Assembly: GCA_025399215.1 (NCBI GenBank)
Contig: MU621139.1
Span: 7,412-71,411 of the forward strand
Source: Globomyces pollinis-pini
Taxonomy: Eukaryota; Chytridiomycota; Chytridiomycetes; Rhizophydiales; Globomycetaceae
Length of the DNA stretch: 64,000 bases
Direction of reading: 5' to 3'
Each line of letters begins with the position of its first letter. Positions within the stretch are counted from its first letter, which is position 1. This document shows positions 51,566 through 63,663 of this stretch, one piece after another. The translations under genes and the position numbers were made by a program. The notes beneath the pieces are model-generated. The model worked only from the letters and a program-made list of their open reading frames with translations, was not told the origin of the DNA and made no database searches.

Positions 51566-54492
51566 TCATTTATTACCAGAGTTAAAGTAATACTTTCGTA
51601 ATTCTTCCGTGCGGACCATAGGACGTGTGAGTGTTTCCAATTGCCCACTTTTGATGTATATTAGGGTATATGTGTTGTAAGTCTTGCCAGTGGTATCTTC
51701 GAAAACTTGACTCTCTGGAACTTCTGTTACTAAAGAGTCATTGAATTTTAACCATCTTTTCTGATGGACATCGTATAGAAATTGCCAATAATGCCCAAAA
51801 TTTGCATCACCTTGGTGGAAAAATGCACCATAGAGCATGTATTCTTCGGTATTCATATCTTCAAACATCTGCAATTTGCTGTTCGTCAGACTAGTGATTT
51901 TCAACATGGTTTCTAACTATTAAAAATTTCAACATACCGTTAATATCATTTCTGATGATGTCTGAATTGAGCAGAGACGCATTACAAACATTCTAGGGTA
52001 AAATCAAATCAAATTACCAACTGATTTTGTAATTCATCTAAAGCTATCTTTAGTCCTTTAATTTCTGTATCAATGGCTTTAATGTGGAGTTGCTTTTGTT
52101 TGGTCTCATTTGCATTTACATACATGTATCTATCCATGTAAAGTTTCTTTGGGTATTTTAAATAATGATTTGTTTTGACCACTTTTTGAGTATCACGATC
52201 GTACACTACCCTCTATTCATTGTCAGTAAATGATAGTTACATTGATTCGAATGGCGAGTGCTGTTGGGAACTCCAACACTCCAAGACATTTGAGTGCCTT
52301 TCCTCGTTCAAAATCAACAGTCTGGTCCCCAAAATATTCATCCAAAGCTGAACTATTAATAATGAATATCAAACCATCATATAGGCAAGGGAACACATTG
52401 ACAATTATTTGGTGAAATGTTTCTTCTTTCAGAAGAAGCTTTTCTACACCATCCGGATCTTTATAGGCAAGAGTCTGCTTTGTTCTACCAAAAAATAACC
52501 TTACATAAGAATTTGAAAATTACTTGTTCAAATCTAACTCTAAATTTGATTGATCAACCATAATTTGTATCATATCCAAAAAACTATCCATACTAGTACA
52601 ATGTAAATTATATGTTAATACCATTCATGAATATCTTGTTGTTCTCCAAATACTCCCGACGAGTTGGCTTTCAGAAGTACTTCAGCAAGTGTTCGCGATG
52701 GTTTCACTTCCATATCATTTGATTTGATCAATTCAATAAACAGATTTTGCAGTTGTAAGACAACTATGGTAAATTCCAATTTTGTCTTACAATATTGAGA
52801 TCTTACTTTACGGTCTTCAATTTTTGCTTGAGCAACTCCTAAATCGACTTCTCCAAATCTTAACACAAAGTCTCGCAATGGATTGATCGAAAAGTAATAT
52901 TGTAATAGGGAATTTAAATAGCAAGTGTTGCCAATGTTAGTAAGACCAGCCGGACTAATATTAAGAATCAATAATTACAGATTCACACAGTCCCTATTAT
53001 CATGTTCATTATATGCAGGAAGTTCTCCTGTCCTTAAATAATGATGAATCAGGGGACAATCTCGGAAGTTTGCGATCGTTATTAACGCTTGTTTGATTTC
53101 TGAAATCTTGCTTGGTTTTGTAATACACTTTTATGAATTAATGATTGACTTACAGCATATCGGTATATTTCTACCACTCTCCGCGCAGATGTGTCATCAT
53201 TAATTGTGTCCCCCAACATGGTATAAGCATCTGTTAACTCTTTTTTACCCACAATTCCTGACCATTAGCAATAATAGAACATACCTTTTGACTTTTCCAT
53301 TGCCACCAAGTCCTCCATTACTGAGCTACGTTTCTCATTTGCGATATACATTAGTGAATCCTAGTATTAATGTATACCACACTTACCAAGTAATCAGGTA
53401 TATTGGATGGATTCATTTCAGCCATTTTTCTATACATGGTCATAATAGACGTTTCCAGTGATGCTCTACAGTTAAGTTGGATTTCTTTTACCTTGAACAA
53501 CCAAGTAGTCTATAAGCAGTGGGAAGATGCCTTAATTCATCTCGAAATGCCCGCAAAAACATTTCTGAATTACTTCCATCGTCTATAAATTGTTAGATCA
53601 AATATTCAAACAGTTAACATCCAGCAGTTTGCACAAAAATTCCGTTGCTTCCAGAAAGGAAACTATACTATCCTTAGAATCACCTAAAAAGTGTCAAAAT
53701 AACAGGACCTACCCTTAAATGTGGTCCTAATTAAGGATAGTTCTTCAATGATACACTCGATTTTATCTCTATCAGCTGATGCAACTTTGGAAGGTTGAAA
53801 ATAACCTTGAGCATCTAAGCTGTAACCAATTAATCCTAAAGCATCTATTCTATAGATTATGTCAGAAATGTATTAACACATACGGTACTTGCCCTGTTCC
53901 AATATATTGTAAGAATTTTGGATTTTTTGAATTGATTGGTTTTGAAGCACCGTTATAAATTGCACCAAAATAGAATATCAGCATAAATAAGCAGTAAATC
54001 TGAGATTCAACGTCTTTTCTAAATAACAAATCTGAGAGTAGATTTTCTGGGAATTGTCTCAACTGAGTAGCAATTTGAAAAGATAACTGACAATGAACGC
54101 ATACGGAATGAATATGAGACAAATCATTAGAGGCATCAGTGAGGAACATATGATTTTTACATCTGGAGGATTCGGTACCAGTGATGAATAGATGAGTTAA
54201 ACAATACTTGCAGATGAATCTATTTCTTGATTTATCATTTTTATGTTCATTATCATTTAATTTTGCAGCAATAAAGACATGAGAACACGGAGCAGTAGGA
54301 GAGTTTGTGATAATCAACTCCAACAACAAGTCTGAATTTAAGTATGATTTCATAAGGTAATTCAAGTTTGATGGTTGATTTAATTTTGCTTCCTATTGAT
54401 TTGATATTGAATGTCTTTTTGTTATGGTATTCTTGGTCTTTTTGTCGTTCGTGACAAGGTTGTAAAATTGGAAAAATACGGACTTCTAACAT
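51566..54492 (-). CDS. ubiquitin-specific protease (UBP2 / USP25-28-like)
   Basis: Cys box LPAGLTNIGNTCYLNSLLQYY and His box GHYWQFLYDVHQKRWLKFND define a USP-type deubiquitinase. The Cys box sits in mid-protein after a long zinc-cysteine-containing N-terminal region (FICKYCLTHL, RCKNHM, CVHCQLSFQ), as in yeast Ubp2, which edits Lys63 chains; INPLRDFVLRFGEVDLG and the inserted coiled-coil (IDTEIKGLKIALDELQNQL) also fit. Introns are 24-29 nt, with one of 39 nt near 52494-52532. Between about 54360 and 54400 the frame changes without a donor site; either an exon is mis-set or an indel is present. ATG 54492 starts MLEVRIFPILQPCHERQ. Confidence 0.83.
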
Positions 54493-54598
54493 CAAGACAA
54501 TTTAATCAAATTCTTGGTTGATTCTTTCCTATTTCCTTTAGATAGTACATTCCATTGTATCTGATATTTATAGTATCTCAAATCAATTGTTTAATCAA

Positions 54599-57480
54599 AT
54601 GTTTGGTGTTTATGATCTTTCTTTAATGCGTTCTACAACTGACTTGCATTTAAACGCTTTACGATTTTATTCTGGAAATAATAATCAATCCTCCGATTTC
54701 CCTTCATTAGCTAGAATATTGGGAAGATATAAAACGTTAGACACCATCCTGAATTCATTACCTCCTTTCTTGGCCTGTCAAATTGACTTTCACAAATCTA
54801 AAAATTCTCATTGTATAATATTCTCATCCCATCATCCTACCCTTCAATCGCGTTTAAATGAGTATCAATCTGGTGTTTATTAAAAATTAGATTCTCGCCA
54901 TTATCATTGGACCAATTAAAGAAATGGGCATTGGATTTAATCACCGCTTTAGATTTCTTGCATTCTAAAGGAATTGTTTTGAGGAATATTGGTCTGGAAA
55001 ACATTCTCATTGATAAAAACGTAATGTCTGGTAGTAACAAATATATAGAACGACGTGCTCTTTACAAATCACATCCTTTATTACATGTATTCTTATATTC
55101 AAGTTAACTTTTCAGAACTGGAAATGGCACTGATGTGGATTTTCCAATTGGAAACCCAAAATACTTTCCACCCGAATTGATTTCTGGCGGAACAAAGGCA
55201 AATGTACATTCAACTACCAAAGTAATGAATTTGTCTGTCTAATATGATTAGACTGATATGTGGTCGTTAGGTGTCCTGCTCTTGGAAATTTATTTGACCG
55301 GTAATGGATTAATAGATTCAGTGGATTGGTTCAAAGCTTCAGATATCGTGTCTATTTTAAAAAATACTTCATCTTTGACAGATATCATACAGGCCTTAGA
55401 ATTGGATGTGGATTTCAAATCAGTCTTGCTCCAATTGTTAGATATAGATCCAAAAAAGAGACCATCAGCAGCAACCCTGTTTAACTCAAAATTTCTAGAA
55501 GGCTTCAAACCGATAAATGGTTGGCAGAAACGACCATTCATTCCAGCCAAAGTTAAAACACCGACACTAAAAGAATATAACCCATCCATGTACGAGTTAT
55601 ACAATTTGTGGAAATTAAACGGAGCTGATTTAGACAAAGACGTCTTTCCACAAGTAGATACCACAGTTGCACCTGCGATTGATTGCTTACCAAAGACGGT
55701 TATGCTTTCAACGTCTTTACAAGCAAGTATTTTAGCACTACAAAAACCTCCACTCTATCAAGACGAAATTTCTACTGTTAGTTTACAATCTATATGGGAA
55801 AAAATTAATGTCGCTAAGAATGATCCAAACTTCAGTCAAACCACAAAGGCGGTCTACAACGATTCATGGAAACAAAACCAAGAGTTTACACCAGAAAATT
55901 TTGATAGTATATGGAGAACTTTTGAATACAAGCCTGGGCAGATGAACTTCTCGGTAAAAGATAAAGATGTCAACTATCAAATATTGCGGTTGTATGAATT
56001 TAAGCAATTGCTGAAACAATTTCCTCATAGTAGAGAGATGATACGAAAAGAAGCTCTTTACGATGTCCCACCAGTATGTAATTATTTCTAATTGCAGCTA
56101 CTTCGTGGTGCTATTTGGGCAGCAATATTAGACATTCGTGGAGACCCAGAACTTCTCTATAACTTGCATAATATTGAAAAAGAAATGCAGACAGATAGGC
56201 AACTAGACTTAGATATTCCCAGATGCCATCAGGTAAAACCAAATAACTAAAAAACAGTATCACGAATTACTATCCAACCCACTGGGCCATAAAAAATTAA
56301 AAAGAGTTTTAAAAGCTTGGATAGCAAGTGAAAAGGGAAAGCAAGTTTATTGGCAAGGCTTAGATTCACTGTGCGCTTGTTTTGTGACACTCAACTTCAA
56401 CAATGAGGTATTTTGGCAAGTCTTTGACTCTCAACTTAGGCTCTTGCATTTGCATCAATGAAAGCGTTCATTAACAAATATTGTAAAGGGTTTTTCATAC
56501 TAGACAATTCCAAAGTCATGAGAGAGTATCTATCATCATTCTCATCTCTAGACATATGTTAACTTTTCGCCATCTTCACTCATTCCATGATCCAGAATTG
56601 GCCCATCATCTCCATTCAATCGGATTAGGTCCAGAATTTTATGCCATCAGTTGGTTTATGACACTATTTGCTCGTAAAAACATATTAATCATTAAAGTGT
56701 AGACGTGTTTCCTTTGGATAAAATCTATTATCTCTGGGATCATTTATTGACCGGTCCGGAATATCTGTATATGTATATGGCAGTTGCGATTCTGTATCAA
56801 CTTCGTGATGAAATTCTAAAATGTGATTTTACAAATGTAACCTTTTCTGTCTGATAGAATAGGCAATGCTTTTGTTTTCGGATTTGGCGGAAGTTAATGT
56901 TGAGACTTGTCTGATGTATGCTATTCGGATTTCAAAAATCACGCCACCATCTATCATAAATCGTATGAAAGATTCGATTGATTCTATTCTTAAAAACCAA
57001 GAAAATGAATCAAACAATCGGTTTTCATTTATGTCTGCGAAAACAAGTATCATCACCACCTTAAGTGTCAGTGATTATATGGTGATCAAAACTGCTTGTT
57101 TAATTATTGATACAAGAAGACCTGAATTGTAAGCTTAACGATTTAATGTTGTAGATTAAAAGCTGGTCATATCCGTGGAAGTATATGTGTCGATACGGAC
57201 GCATTTGCTGAGGAATCCGACAATAATATATCTCAAGGATTAAAGCTATTATTACAGCGGAATCGATATGTTGTATTAATTTCAGAAGGAGAACAAAATG
57301 ATGTAACCCATTTCATTAACGTGATTTTAGTTTGGAATGCATTTATTAAAACTAAACCAATCAAAGGTTGGTCTCATTAGCGATTTATACTTGCCTGCGA
57401 TGGTTGGAAATAAGTTATGTCTTTGTCAACCAACGTTTTTTGGTAATTCTTGGCAGTCCAAATGTATTCACAAAGGATAA
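54599..57480 (+). CDS. TBCK: TBCK, TBC domain-containing protein kinase-like
   Basis: Domain order is that of TBCK: an N-terminal kinase-like domain ([55 protein letters not shown]), a Rab-GAP TBC domain ([51 protein letters not shown] joined to [13 protein letters not shown]) and a C-terminal rhodanese-like domain ([17 protein letters not shown]). The kinase loop reads [11 protein letters not shown] and has no HRD aspartate, so the domain is a pseudokinase as in animals. TBCK belongs to the FERRY/Rab5 mRNA-transport machinery in humans. Thirteen introns of 24-33 nt were placed. The last exon is uncertain; the stop is at 57478-57480 or, unspliced, at 57378-57380. Confidence 0.88.
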
Positions 57481-57586
57481 ATCTGATTTCATAAATAAGC
57501 TTTTTTTTGGAGAATTTATAACTCTTTCATAATTTGTTAAGATTATATTGAGAAACTATAGACAAAGGTATTGAGATTGTTCATCC

Positions 57587-60562
57587 ATGCACCTATTGCA
57601 GAGGAAGTTAAAATTTCTTTTACTAATTTCGAACTTGGACAAAATGACTAGAGTAGTGGACGGTCTTACATTAACAGATGACGAATACAAATGGCTTTAT
57701 GGAGGAATACCAAAAAAACAAAAGCTAATGACTCAGTCCAAACTTATCAAACCAATTGTAACTATTGATTTAGATTCAGAACCTGAATTAGAAACTATTG
57801 TAGTCAAATCTTCAAGCAAGAAACCATTATATCTTGGAGATATATCTATCACTGCCTTTTCTCTTACGAAAGGGACTAATGTAGTCCTATGTACAGACTC
57901 CATAAAGATGATTGTTCATTCAGGTTCAATATCAAAATCCACCAACATCATTCGATTTAGAAACCAAAGAACTAATGTAGAATTTGCCAAATTATCCAAT
58001 GAAAATTCACATTTCATATCTACTTTAATCGATCAAAAAATATGTTCATTCACCACAGAGTTAATTTATGCACCTAGCCCAATTAAATTTACAGAGGAAT
58101 TGATCTTGAATCTGAAAGTACATATGGATTCAACCGCATTCATAACCAAGAAAGAATCCGAAGATTCTGAAGATTTCTTCAGTGTTCAAAGTAGAAAAAC
58201 ATGTTTGAACAGATTGTTCAATCAACTTGGATTGATAGAAAAACAGAATGATACTCAGAACCAGCATCATGATACAGAATTGACAGACGAATTGACTGTA
58301 AGTGGAAATGATTTGGCTAGAATATATTCAAAATCATTTACTTTTGGACAAAAACTTTCAGAAATGATGACTCCACCTGGTATGAAGCTTAAATTGCGTG
58401 GCTATCAAGCCAAAGCATTGCATTTTATGTACTCCAAAGAACTATCGAATGCAAAAGAAACAGGTCTTTCTCCTCTATGGAAGGAGGTATTTTATATGGC
58501 AATTCATCATAGCTGACAATCAATTCCCTCCAAAAACTCTATTATTCACCTTATTCCGGAGAACTAAGTGACACAATTAAGCGTGAAAGTCATTGCCAGG
58601 GTGGTATTCTTGCAGGTATAATTGTATTCATTAATTATTTAATAGATGAAATGGGTCTTGGTAATCCTTTTAAGCAATAATGTTAGGTAAAACGATTGAA
58701 ATTTTGTCACTTGTTCACACAAACAGAAGTGATAGGGAATCAAATTCAACCAATAATCATTCGACTCTAATTATATGTCCACTCAACTTAATTTCACAGT
58801 GGAAAGATGAGGTCATACGAAGTTTTGACAAGAATGTAATGTCAGTTGAGTTATACTATGGAACAAATAGAGAGCATTCACCTTTGCTATTTAGTGGAGA
58901 TTACTGTCCTGATATCGTAATCACATCCTACGGAACTCTGTCAAGTGAATACGATAATATGAAAAAATCTCCAATTTATAAGACAAAATGGTTCAGAGTT
59001 GTTCTTGGTTTGGATTGTTATACTAAAATTAGACGAAGCACATTTGATTAAAGAAAAATCCACCAAAGCAGCAAAGGCATGTTATAGTTTAGAGGCATGT
59101 AATCGCTGGTGTGTTACTGGAACACCAATCATCAACAAGTTAGAGTAAGTGAAAGTTTACATATGTTTATTATCAGAGACTTATATTCCATTATACGCTT
59201 TCTTCGTGTAGAACCGTGGAATAAGATGAGCTTTTGGAAATCATTTGTTACTATTCCATTCCAGAGTAAAAACAAGGATGCGTTAGATATCGTTCAAACC
59301 ATTTTGGAGCCACTATTAATTAGGCGAACAAAGGATATGACGGATGAAAACGGTAAAGCCATTGTAGTTCTACCACCAAAAGAAGTAAAGACTGAGTATC
59401 TAGAATTTACACAAAAAGAACGGGGTAAATCGGTTAAACTAACAATTAGATCTGTATAATTCTATCAACATCGTACAATATATCAAATCTCACAATTAGT
59501 ACTCACGTAAAAAACTTGATGAGCTGCGTTTGGTAGGAAAGGCTGATTATTTACACATATTTGCATTGCTCACGAAACTAAGACAAGTTTGCAATCATCC
59601 AAATCTTTTACAGTCTGGCGGTATGGAATCTTCAAAAGAACTAGATGATATTTTGAAGTCTTACAATGGAGGTGGTGAAAATGAATTTATGTCGGATTTG
59701 GTGGGTGAAATTAATCGAGGGAAAGATAGAGAGTGCCCTGTAATTTTTGATCTTTTTCACAATCTAGATATGTTTTGAGACTGGACTCGAATGTGTATTA
59801 CTTCCGTGCCTTCATTTGATATGCAAAACATGTATTGATGATATTATTGCTAAGTATCATCTACCTGATACCTTGGAATGTCCAATGTGCCGGAAAGTGT
59901 GCACCGAAAAAGAATTATTAGAGGTTTTAGAAGCAGAGTCAAAAAGTTCTGATGAAAATTCCAAAGTATGCAGCAATTTATCGTTTCGTCCATTAAATTA
60001 TATACCCTCTTCGAAACTAAATAAGCTACTTGAAACGTTGGAGTCACTGAAAAAGACAAATCCTGAAGACAAAATCATAGTGTTTAGGTTTATATTATCT
60101 TCTCATTTGTAGTCAGTGGACCAAAATGTTGGATGTGGTTGGACAAAACTTAGCACCCAGAAATATTCAATTTACTAGATTGGATGGTACACTTAATCAT
60201 CAGAAGCGGTATTTTTATTAATCTCATTTGGCAGTGATGTTGTCCTTCAAGAGTTCCAATCAGACAAATCGATCACAGTGTTACTTGCATCCCTAAGATC
60301 TACTGGAGTTGGCTTAAACTTGACCATCGCTTCACGAGTGTTTCTGTTGGACCCATGGTGGAATAGTAGTGTAGAAAATCAAGCCATCGATAGAGTGCAT
60401 CGTATTGGACAAACCAAATCAGTTTTTGTAACACGATATATCATGAAAGATTCTGTGGAGGAAAAAATGTTGGCTATCCAAGAACGCAAATCTCAATTAG
60501 TTGGTGCATTGACAGGAGAAGGTGCAACTGTTAGCAAAGAAGAATTATTGGAACTTTTTTAG
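57587..60562 (+). CDS. RAD5: RAD5/HLTF-type DNA helicase and ubiquitin ligase
   Basis: RAD5 directs error-free post-replication repair by polyubiquitinating PCNA and remodelling forks. An N-terminal HIRAN domain (LYLGDISITAFSLTKGT, IKMIVHSG) is followed by SNF2 motifs: LRGYQAKALHFM, GGILADEMGLGKTIEI, LIICPLNLISQWKDE, LDEAHLIKE, WCVTGTP; then a RING finger inside the helicase (CPICFETG, LPCLHLICKTC, CPMCRKVC); and the C-terminal helicase half (LRSTGVGLNLT, DPWWNSSVENQAIDRVHRIGQ). About 910 residues and nine introns of 25-30 nt. The DEAH box is DEAH here and is split by an intron. Two ATGs are possible, 57587 and 57644; the second (MTRVVDGLTLTDDEYKWL) looks more natural. Confidence 0.93.
58646..58660 (+). 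other. 15-nt micro-exon in RAD5
   Basis: The Walker A region DEMGLGKT is split by introns at 58616-58645 (30 nt) and 58661-58686 (26 nt). Between them an exon of 15 nt supplies most of DEMGLG. Both junctions are fixed by the invariant SNF2 motif, so the exon is well supported. Confidence 0.85.
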
Positions 60563-60624
60563 CTTGTCACAAGCCGCCTCAATAAAAAAAAAATAAAAAA
60601 AAATAATGATTTTTGTAAAATCAA

Positions 60625-62680
60625 ATGGGAAAGCTTGACAAAGAAGACGAAGAATTTTCAGAAGATGAATTTGAATATGATCCAATCGAAGAGGATGAAG
60701 AAGAAGATGAAGAAGTAGTTGATACTGTTGAGTCGCAATCTAAAACTGCTGAAGAAATTGAAAAGCAGCGACTAGCCAGAATCGAACAAAAGAATCTTAT
60801 TATGCAACGAAAACTAGCTAAACCAAATGCGGATATCATCCTTCAAGCCAAGCAGATTTGGGAAAAATTGAGAGCAAAACAACTTTCCAAGAATGAAAGA
60901 ACTAAATTAATGAACGAAATGATGGGAATTGTGAAAGGAAAAGCATTAGATGTAAATTTAAATATGTGATTTAATCTTAGATTATTTATAAGCATGATGC
61001 TAGTCGAATCATTCAATGTTGTGTCAAGTATGGAAATTCAGAACAACGTGATGAAATTGCGAAGGAACTTCAAGGACATTATTCCAAACTAAGTCAGAGT
61101 AAATATGGTCGTTTTATTGTATCTAAATTGCTACAATACTGTCCAAAATATCGAAATGCTGTCATCATTGACTTTTATGGGAAGGTTAGAAAACTGGTAC
61201 GACACAAAGAAGCATCGATAGTTTTAGATGAAGCATATTCTCAGTATGCCAATTCGTCCCAACGGTCTGCATTGATGGAGGAGTTTTATGGACCTGAATT
61301 CGTTATTTTTAAGAATGTATACACTTTCACCCACTAACCCAATATTAGGACAAAGGAACTCGCTCACTAGAAGAATTGATTAAAGCTAATCCATTAAAAA
61401 AGCCTTATATCCTGAAGCATATGCGATCAGCTATCGACTCTGTGCTTGAAAAGGCAACATTTAACTTGGGAAAAACGCCGATCCTGCATCGTGCAATTTT
61501 TGATTATGTAACTTTGGCCGATGAATCAGTTAGTAAAGACATGATCGAATATTTAAAAGATCATTTGGTTCATATGCTTCACACCAGAGAAGGTGCACAA
61601 ATTACACAATATTGTATCTTACATGCTACACCAAAAGATCGTAAAGCTATTTTGAAATCTCTCAAAGGATTCGTTCACTCAATTGCAAAAGAGCAATATG
61701 GACAATCCGTATTGTTATCATGTTTCGAATGTGTTGATGATACCGTGCTAGTAGGTAAGACTATCATCAATGAACTCTTCCAACCTCCATCTGCTGAACA
61801 CTCTGTGAATGAACTGTTAAGAGACCAGTATGGTAGCAGGGTAATTCTCTTCCTTTTGTGTGGGAGAAACAAGCGATATCAACCCAGTTATTTGATTGAA
61901 GAATTAAAAGCTTCTGACGAAATCCGATCAAAAACAAGCAAGAAGGATAGTGCTGTTAAACACCAAGAATTGTTGGAAATAGTATCACCGCTTTTAATTG
62001 AACAAGTTGGAAAATATTCTGCCGAACTTTTACGTACAAAGAATGGATCTATCGTGTTAGTAGAAACCTGCAATAATTGTACCTCTCTTGAAATGCTGTC
62101 TACTCATGTTCTTGATCAAGTATTGGCTCAAGTTAAGAAAAGTGCCAAGAGTAGTTTGGTTGGTTTATTAAAACCAGAAGACGAAGAAGATGAAGGCTCT
62201 TTCAACGTTGTCAAGAAAATGAAAGCAGAAAGCGATAAGCAAAAGCAGTTAGACCAAGGAATTAACCTTAACGAATCTGTTTTGGTTTCACGTTCTGCAA
62301 CTTTAGCATTGAAGCTATTAATTCAAAAACCTAAAGAGGAAGGATCAAAGCTACCTGAATGGAAAGATTCCTTTATTGCTAGCATTTGGTCGTTACTTTC
62401 AGAAAACATTGAAAAGATCATGAAACATTGTAGTAAATTTCCTCGCGTATCATCTGGATTGGCTTTCATTCTCGTTGCTCTATATGAGAACGGTGGTAAT
62501 GATATCCAAAGTGAAATGAAAGACTTGACAAAAGGTCTAAAATCAGGATTGGAGAGTAACTTGAAATCTGCTCTTGCAAAGAAGCCCACTACACCAGAAG
62601 ACAAGAAGAAACGCAAGCGTAATACCGACGAAAAACCTTCCAAGTCAGGAATGGAGATCTTGATGGAGTTGCTATCATAA
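60625..62680 (+). CDS. PUF6: PUF6/PUM3-type Pumilio protein
   Basis: Nucleolar Pumilio-like protein needed for 60S ribosome biogenesis; in yeast it also represses ASH1 mRNA. An acidic N-terminus (EDEEFSEDEFEYDP) leads to Puf repeats (ASRIIQCCVKYGN, SKYGRFIVSKLLQYCPKYRN, ASIVLDEAY, KGTRSLEELIKANPLKK) and the C-terminal CPL domain (HTREGAQITQYCILHATPKDRKAI joined with KEQYGQSVLLSCFECVDDT, LRDQYGSRVILFLL). A basic tail PEDKKKRKRNTDEKP is a likely nucleolar signal. About 665 residues. Introns: 29 nt after KALD and 32 nt after FVIFKN. The start is 62 bases from the RAD5 stop, in the same direction. Confidence 0.93.
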
Positions 62681-62723
62681 ACTTAATTTCATTATTAGTT
62701 CCTTTTTTCTATTTTTGAGTACA

Positions 62724-62762
62724 ATGGGTCTCGGTGATGAGGCAACTCTCGTTCCACCGTGA
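62724..62762 (+). promoter_or_regulatory. short upstream ORF before membrane protein
   Basis: ATG 62724 opens a 12-codon frame (MGLGDEATLVPP, stop TGA) that ends 3 bases before the ATG of the next gene. Such a placement could reduce initiation at the main start. It is seen in sequence only; translation is not shown. Confidence 0.35.
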
Positions 62763-62765
62763 ACA

Positions 62766-63638
62766 ATGAGCCATGTCGCATACAAACCAAATTTGTTTCA
62801 ATCGAACTTTATGTTCTTCACAGCAACAAATTGTATTCTGTTATTGTCCTTTGTGCTGGGGATTCATAATTTGTACATATGCATCATGGCTACCCGATTT
62901 CGACAAAACTGGTTGAATTATATCCAAGTAGTAGCCTCTACTTTCCAATTTCTCAATCAACTTTGGTTCTTCTTGCTACTCAATCTGGATGCTGATTCGG
63001 TTTTTGGTAACCGGTGTAGACTTTTTCAAGATATTGATTTTGTGTGTTACTTTATCTTCCAGATGTGTTCCAGTGGTGTCCTAATATTTCGAACAACCAT
63101 CCTTTTGCCTCCAAATTCACAGATACCATTTAGAGCTTCCATGACGATAATATTACTAATTGCTGGATTCTTCTCCATCGTTTCCAGTTATTTCCGTACT
63201 GTATCAATTGAAAACAATCGATGTATATCTATTTGGCATCAACCTTCAAACCAAATGTTAATTTTAACTCTATTGTTTCTCTACTTGATTTTATTCACAA
63301 TCTTTTGTATACCAGCCATTAAATACTATCGAGAAATGAAAAGTTCCAATACAAAACAAAGACTTACTACAATTTTATACTCAATTACATTCCGAGTTCT
63401 GATAGCTTTAGCTGGATACCTCTTTTCCGTGATAGTATCCTTCACTGGTATGGGAGTTTGGAATGGAAATTATATTATACAATTTACATTCGAGAATTAT
63501 TGTAATATTACTGCATCGACTTATGTCAATTATGGTATAGATGAATCTAAAAAGGATCCAAATGAATTACCAACTGCATTTGCAACTACAAAGGGAAATG
63601 ATTCTTCTCATGTACAAATATCTCATTATTTCAATTAA
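62766..63638 (+). CDS. seven-helix membrane protein, unassigned
   Basis: An uninterrupted 290-codon frame with about seven hydrophobic segments: FFTATNCILLLSFVLGI, VASTFQFLNQLWFFLLL, VCYFIFQMCSSGVLIF, TIILLIAGFFSIVSSYF, LILTLLFLYLILFTIFCI, FRVLIALAGYLFSVIVSF and a shorter IIQFTFENYCNITAST. Charged or polar loops lie between, with an N-terminus of about 12 polar residues and a C-terminal tail rich in Lys, Asp and Asn. The layout resembles small fungal seven-helix proteins (putative GPCR-like), but I see no family motif. It has no intron. Only 85 bases separate it from PUF6. Confidence 0.6.
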   Translation: MSHVAYKPNLFQSNFMFFTATNCILLLSFVLGIHNLYICIMATRFRQNWLNYIQVVASTFQFLNQLWFFLLLNLDADSVFGNRCRLFQDIDFVCYFIFQMCSSGVLIFRTTILLPPNSQIPFRASMTIILLIAGFFSIVSSYFRTVSIENNRCISIWHQPSNQMLILTLLFLYLILFTIFCIPAIKYYREMKSSNTKQRLTTILYSITFRVLIALAGYLFSVIVSFTGMGVWNGNYIIQFTFENYCNITASTYVNYGIDESKKDPNELPTAFATTKGNDSSHVQISHYFN

Positions 63639-63663
63639 ATAGATAAATCACCTAATGATAGAT

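Noticed and set aside
52494..52532. A 39-nt intron in the ubiquitin protease as a 24+15-nt double
   Set aside because: It has an AGGT joint, but a 15-nt unit is below any intron size seen here; it is better read as one 39-nt intron.
54253..54492. N-terminal ubiquitin protease frame as a separate 80-residue gene
   Set aside because: It runs straight into the protease frame and lacks its own stop-to-start spacing; it is better treated as the first exon with an unresolved frame change.
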